Shown piece by piece: positions 63,485-64,000 of a stretch of 64,000 bases of DNA. Below the pieces are notes generated by a model. The model had not been told where the DNA came from, ran no database searches, and saw only the letters and a list, made by a program, of their open reading frames with translations. Origin of the DNA: an uncultured Sterolibacterium sp. (GTDB lineage Bacteria > Pseudomonadota > Gammaproteobacteria > Burkholderiales > Rhodocyclaceae); contig CAIYYX010000099.1 of assembly GCA_903930535.1 (NCBI GenBank), forward strand, positions 1 through 64,000, in the 5' to 3' direction. A program made the position numbers and the translations under genes. Each line of letters starts with the position of its first letter. Position 1 is the first letter of the stretch.

Positions 63485-63753
63485 AGCACGACCTTCACCA
63501 GCGGGTGTGCCGACAGCTCCCTATACAGGTCGTCGAGCTGGCTGCGTGAGCTTGCGCGAATGGTGCAGGTCAGACCAACATAGCGGCCTTTGCTTGAAGC
63601 GCGCATCTCCACCGTGGCCGGGTCGAAGTCGGGGGCATGGCAGATGACGACTGCCGTCACTGCCTGGGCGAAGCCGGGAACGGCGGCACCCATGATCTTG
63701 ATCGGGAAGTCGCAGGGAAATTCCAGCAAAGACTGTTCTGTGGATTCAGCCAC
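63481..63753 (-). CDS. ybeD: DUF493 (YbeD-like) protein
   Basis: A 90-residue cytosolic protein of the YbeD/DUF493 family, an ACT-like small domain. Typical pattern: LEFPCDFPIKIMGAAVPGFA, VEMRASSKGRYVGLTCTIRA and [20 protein letters not shown]. It is usually placed directly before lipB and thought to bind a small molecule or regulate lipoylation, without proof. GTG start lies within the end of the dat gene; the stop overlaps lipB. Confidence 0.92.
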   Translation of the reverse strand: MAESTEQSLLEFPCDFPIKIMGAAVPGFAQAVTAVVICHAPDFDPATVEMRASSKGRYVGLTCTIRASSRSQLDDLYRELSAHPLVKVVL

Positions 63754-64000
63754 GGCGATGCATCACGGACTGTTTGAACTTCTGATACCAGCCGTACATC
63801 TGCCCGAACACCTGACCGGGTTTCCCGTCCCCGACCGGCCTGTCATCGAGGCTGACGATGGGCAAGACCTCCTTGGTCGAGGAGGTCATCCACAGCTCGG
63901 AGGCGGCGCGCACTTCTTCCTCACGCACGTCGCGCACTTCGTGCGGCAGGCCGTGGGCGAGCGCGAGTTCCAGAATCACGTCGTAGGTGATGCCCGCGAG
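63746..64000 (-). CDS. dat: D-amino acid aminotransferase, C-terminal part (runs off right edge)
   Basis: The last 84 residues of a fold-type IV PLP aminotransferase. The visible part LAGITYDVILELALAHGLPH, VREEEVRAASELWMTSSTKE and VSLDDRPVGDGKPGQVFGQM matches D-alanine transaminases, including the SSTKE phosphate-contact region. The catalytic Lys is outside the window. Position before ybeD-lipB-lipA is the usual betaproteobacterial order. Confidence 0.88.
   Translation of the reverse strand, partial: LAGITYDVILELALAHGLPHEVRDVREEEVRAASELWMTSSTKEVLPIVSLDDRPVGDGKPGQVFGQMYGWYQKFKQSVMHRRG

Overview
The window is about 60% GC and dense with genes. It looks like chromosome of a betaproteobacterium, probably near Rhodocyclales/Sterolibacteriaceae; I infer this from gene content and order, not from a phylogeny. 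Supporting blocks are gyrB-dnaN-dnaA facing rpmH-rnpA-yidD-yidC-mnmE, then mnmG-rsmG-parA-parB with two parS-like sites, and a dat-ybeD-lipB-lipA block at the right edge. The replication-origin region therefore lies inside the window, roughly 38-51 kb. No rRNA operon, CRISPR array, integrase or transposase gene was seen.

Left part (1-22.8 kb). A truncated dbpA helicase gene is followed by a nine-gene leftward operon (876-10640). It encodes a ThDP enzyme, a NitT/TauT-type ABC importer, an aldehyde dehydrogenase, a class II aldolase-fold protein, a fumarase/PcaB-type lyase and an orphan DctP-type receptor. A 4,5-dihydroxyphthalate decarboxylase-like gene diverges from it. Together they suggest uptake and breakdown of an aromatic or carboxylated organic acid. 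Next come acpH, a KTSC gene, a haem c/PQQ-propeller dehydrogenase and a ModA-like receptor. A second leftward set (15800-22780) encodes an SDR, HyuA, HyuB, a 3-hydroxyisobutyrate-dehydrogenase-like enzyme, a TctC receptor and a methyltransferase.

Accessory stretch (22.8-28.7 kb). Small genes are separated by copies of a short dispersed repeat with inverted ends. They include an orphan 62-residue protein behind a near-consensus sigma-54 promoter, a dodecin, a cytochrome c plus metallo-beta-lactamase-fold pair with altered metal ligands, a protein whose first ATG lies inside a repeat, a TfoX-like protein and a DUF364 protein.

Purine block (28.7-35.7 kb). Urate hydroxylase PuuD, HIU hydrolase, OHCU decarboxylase, allantoinase PuuE, allantoicase and ureidoglycolate lyase form a complete route from urate to glyoxylate plus urea. 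An NCS2 transporter and a GntR regulator accompany them.

Right part (35.7-64 kb). After the origin genes, a TSUP permease and a branched-chain-amino-acid-type ABC operon, with LivM and LivG fused in one protein, sit between mnmE and mnmG. Beyond parB lie an Atg22-type MFS gene, a DnaQ-fold exonuclease, tRNA-Arg(CCG), a membrane-anchored cytochrome c, rep, a DUF4197 gene, a membrane cNMP-binding protein and the lipoate genes. Start sites were chosen by ribosome binding sites and overlaps. Function calls rest on motifs and memory of the families; no database search was run.
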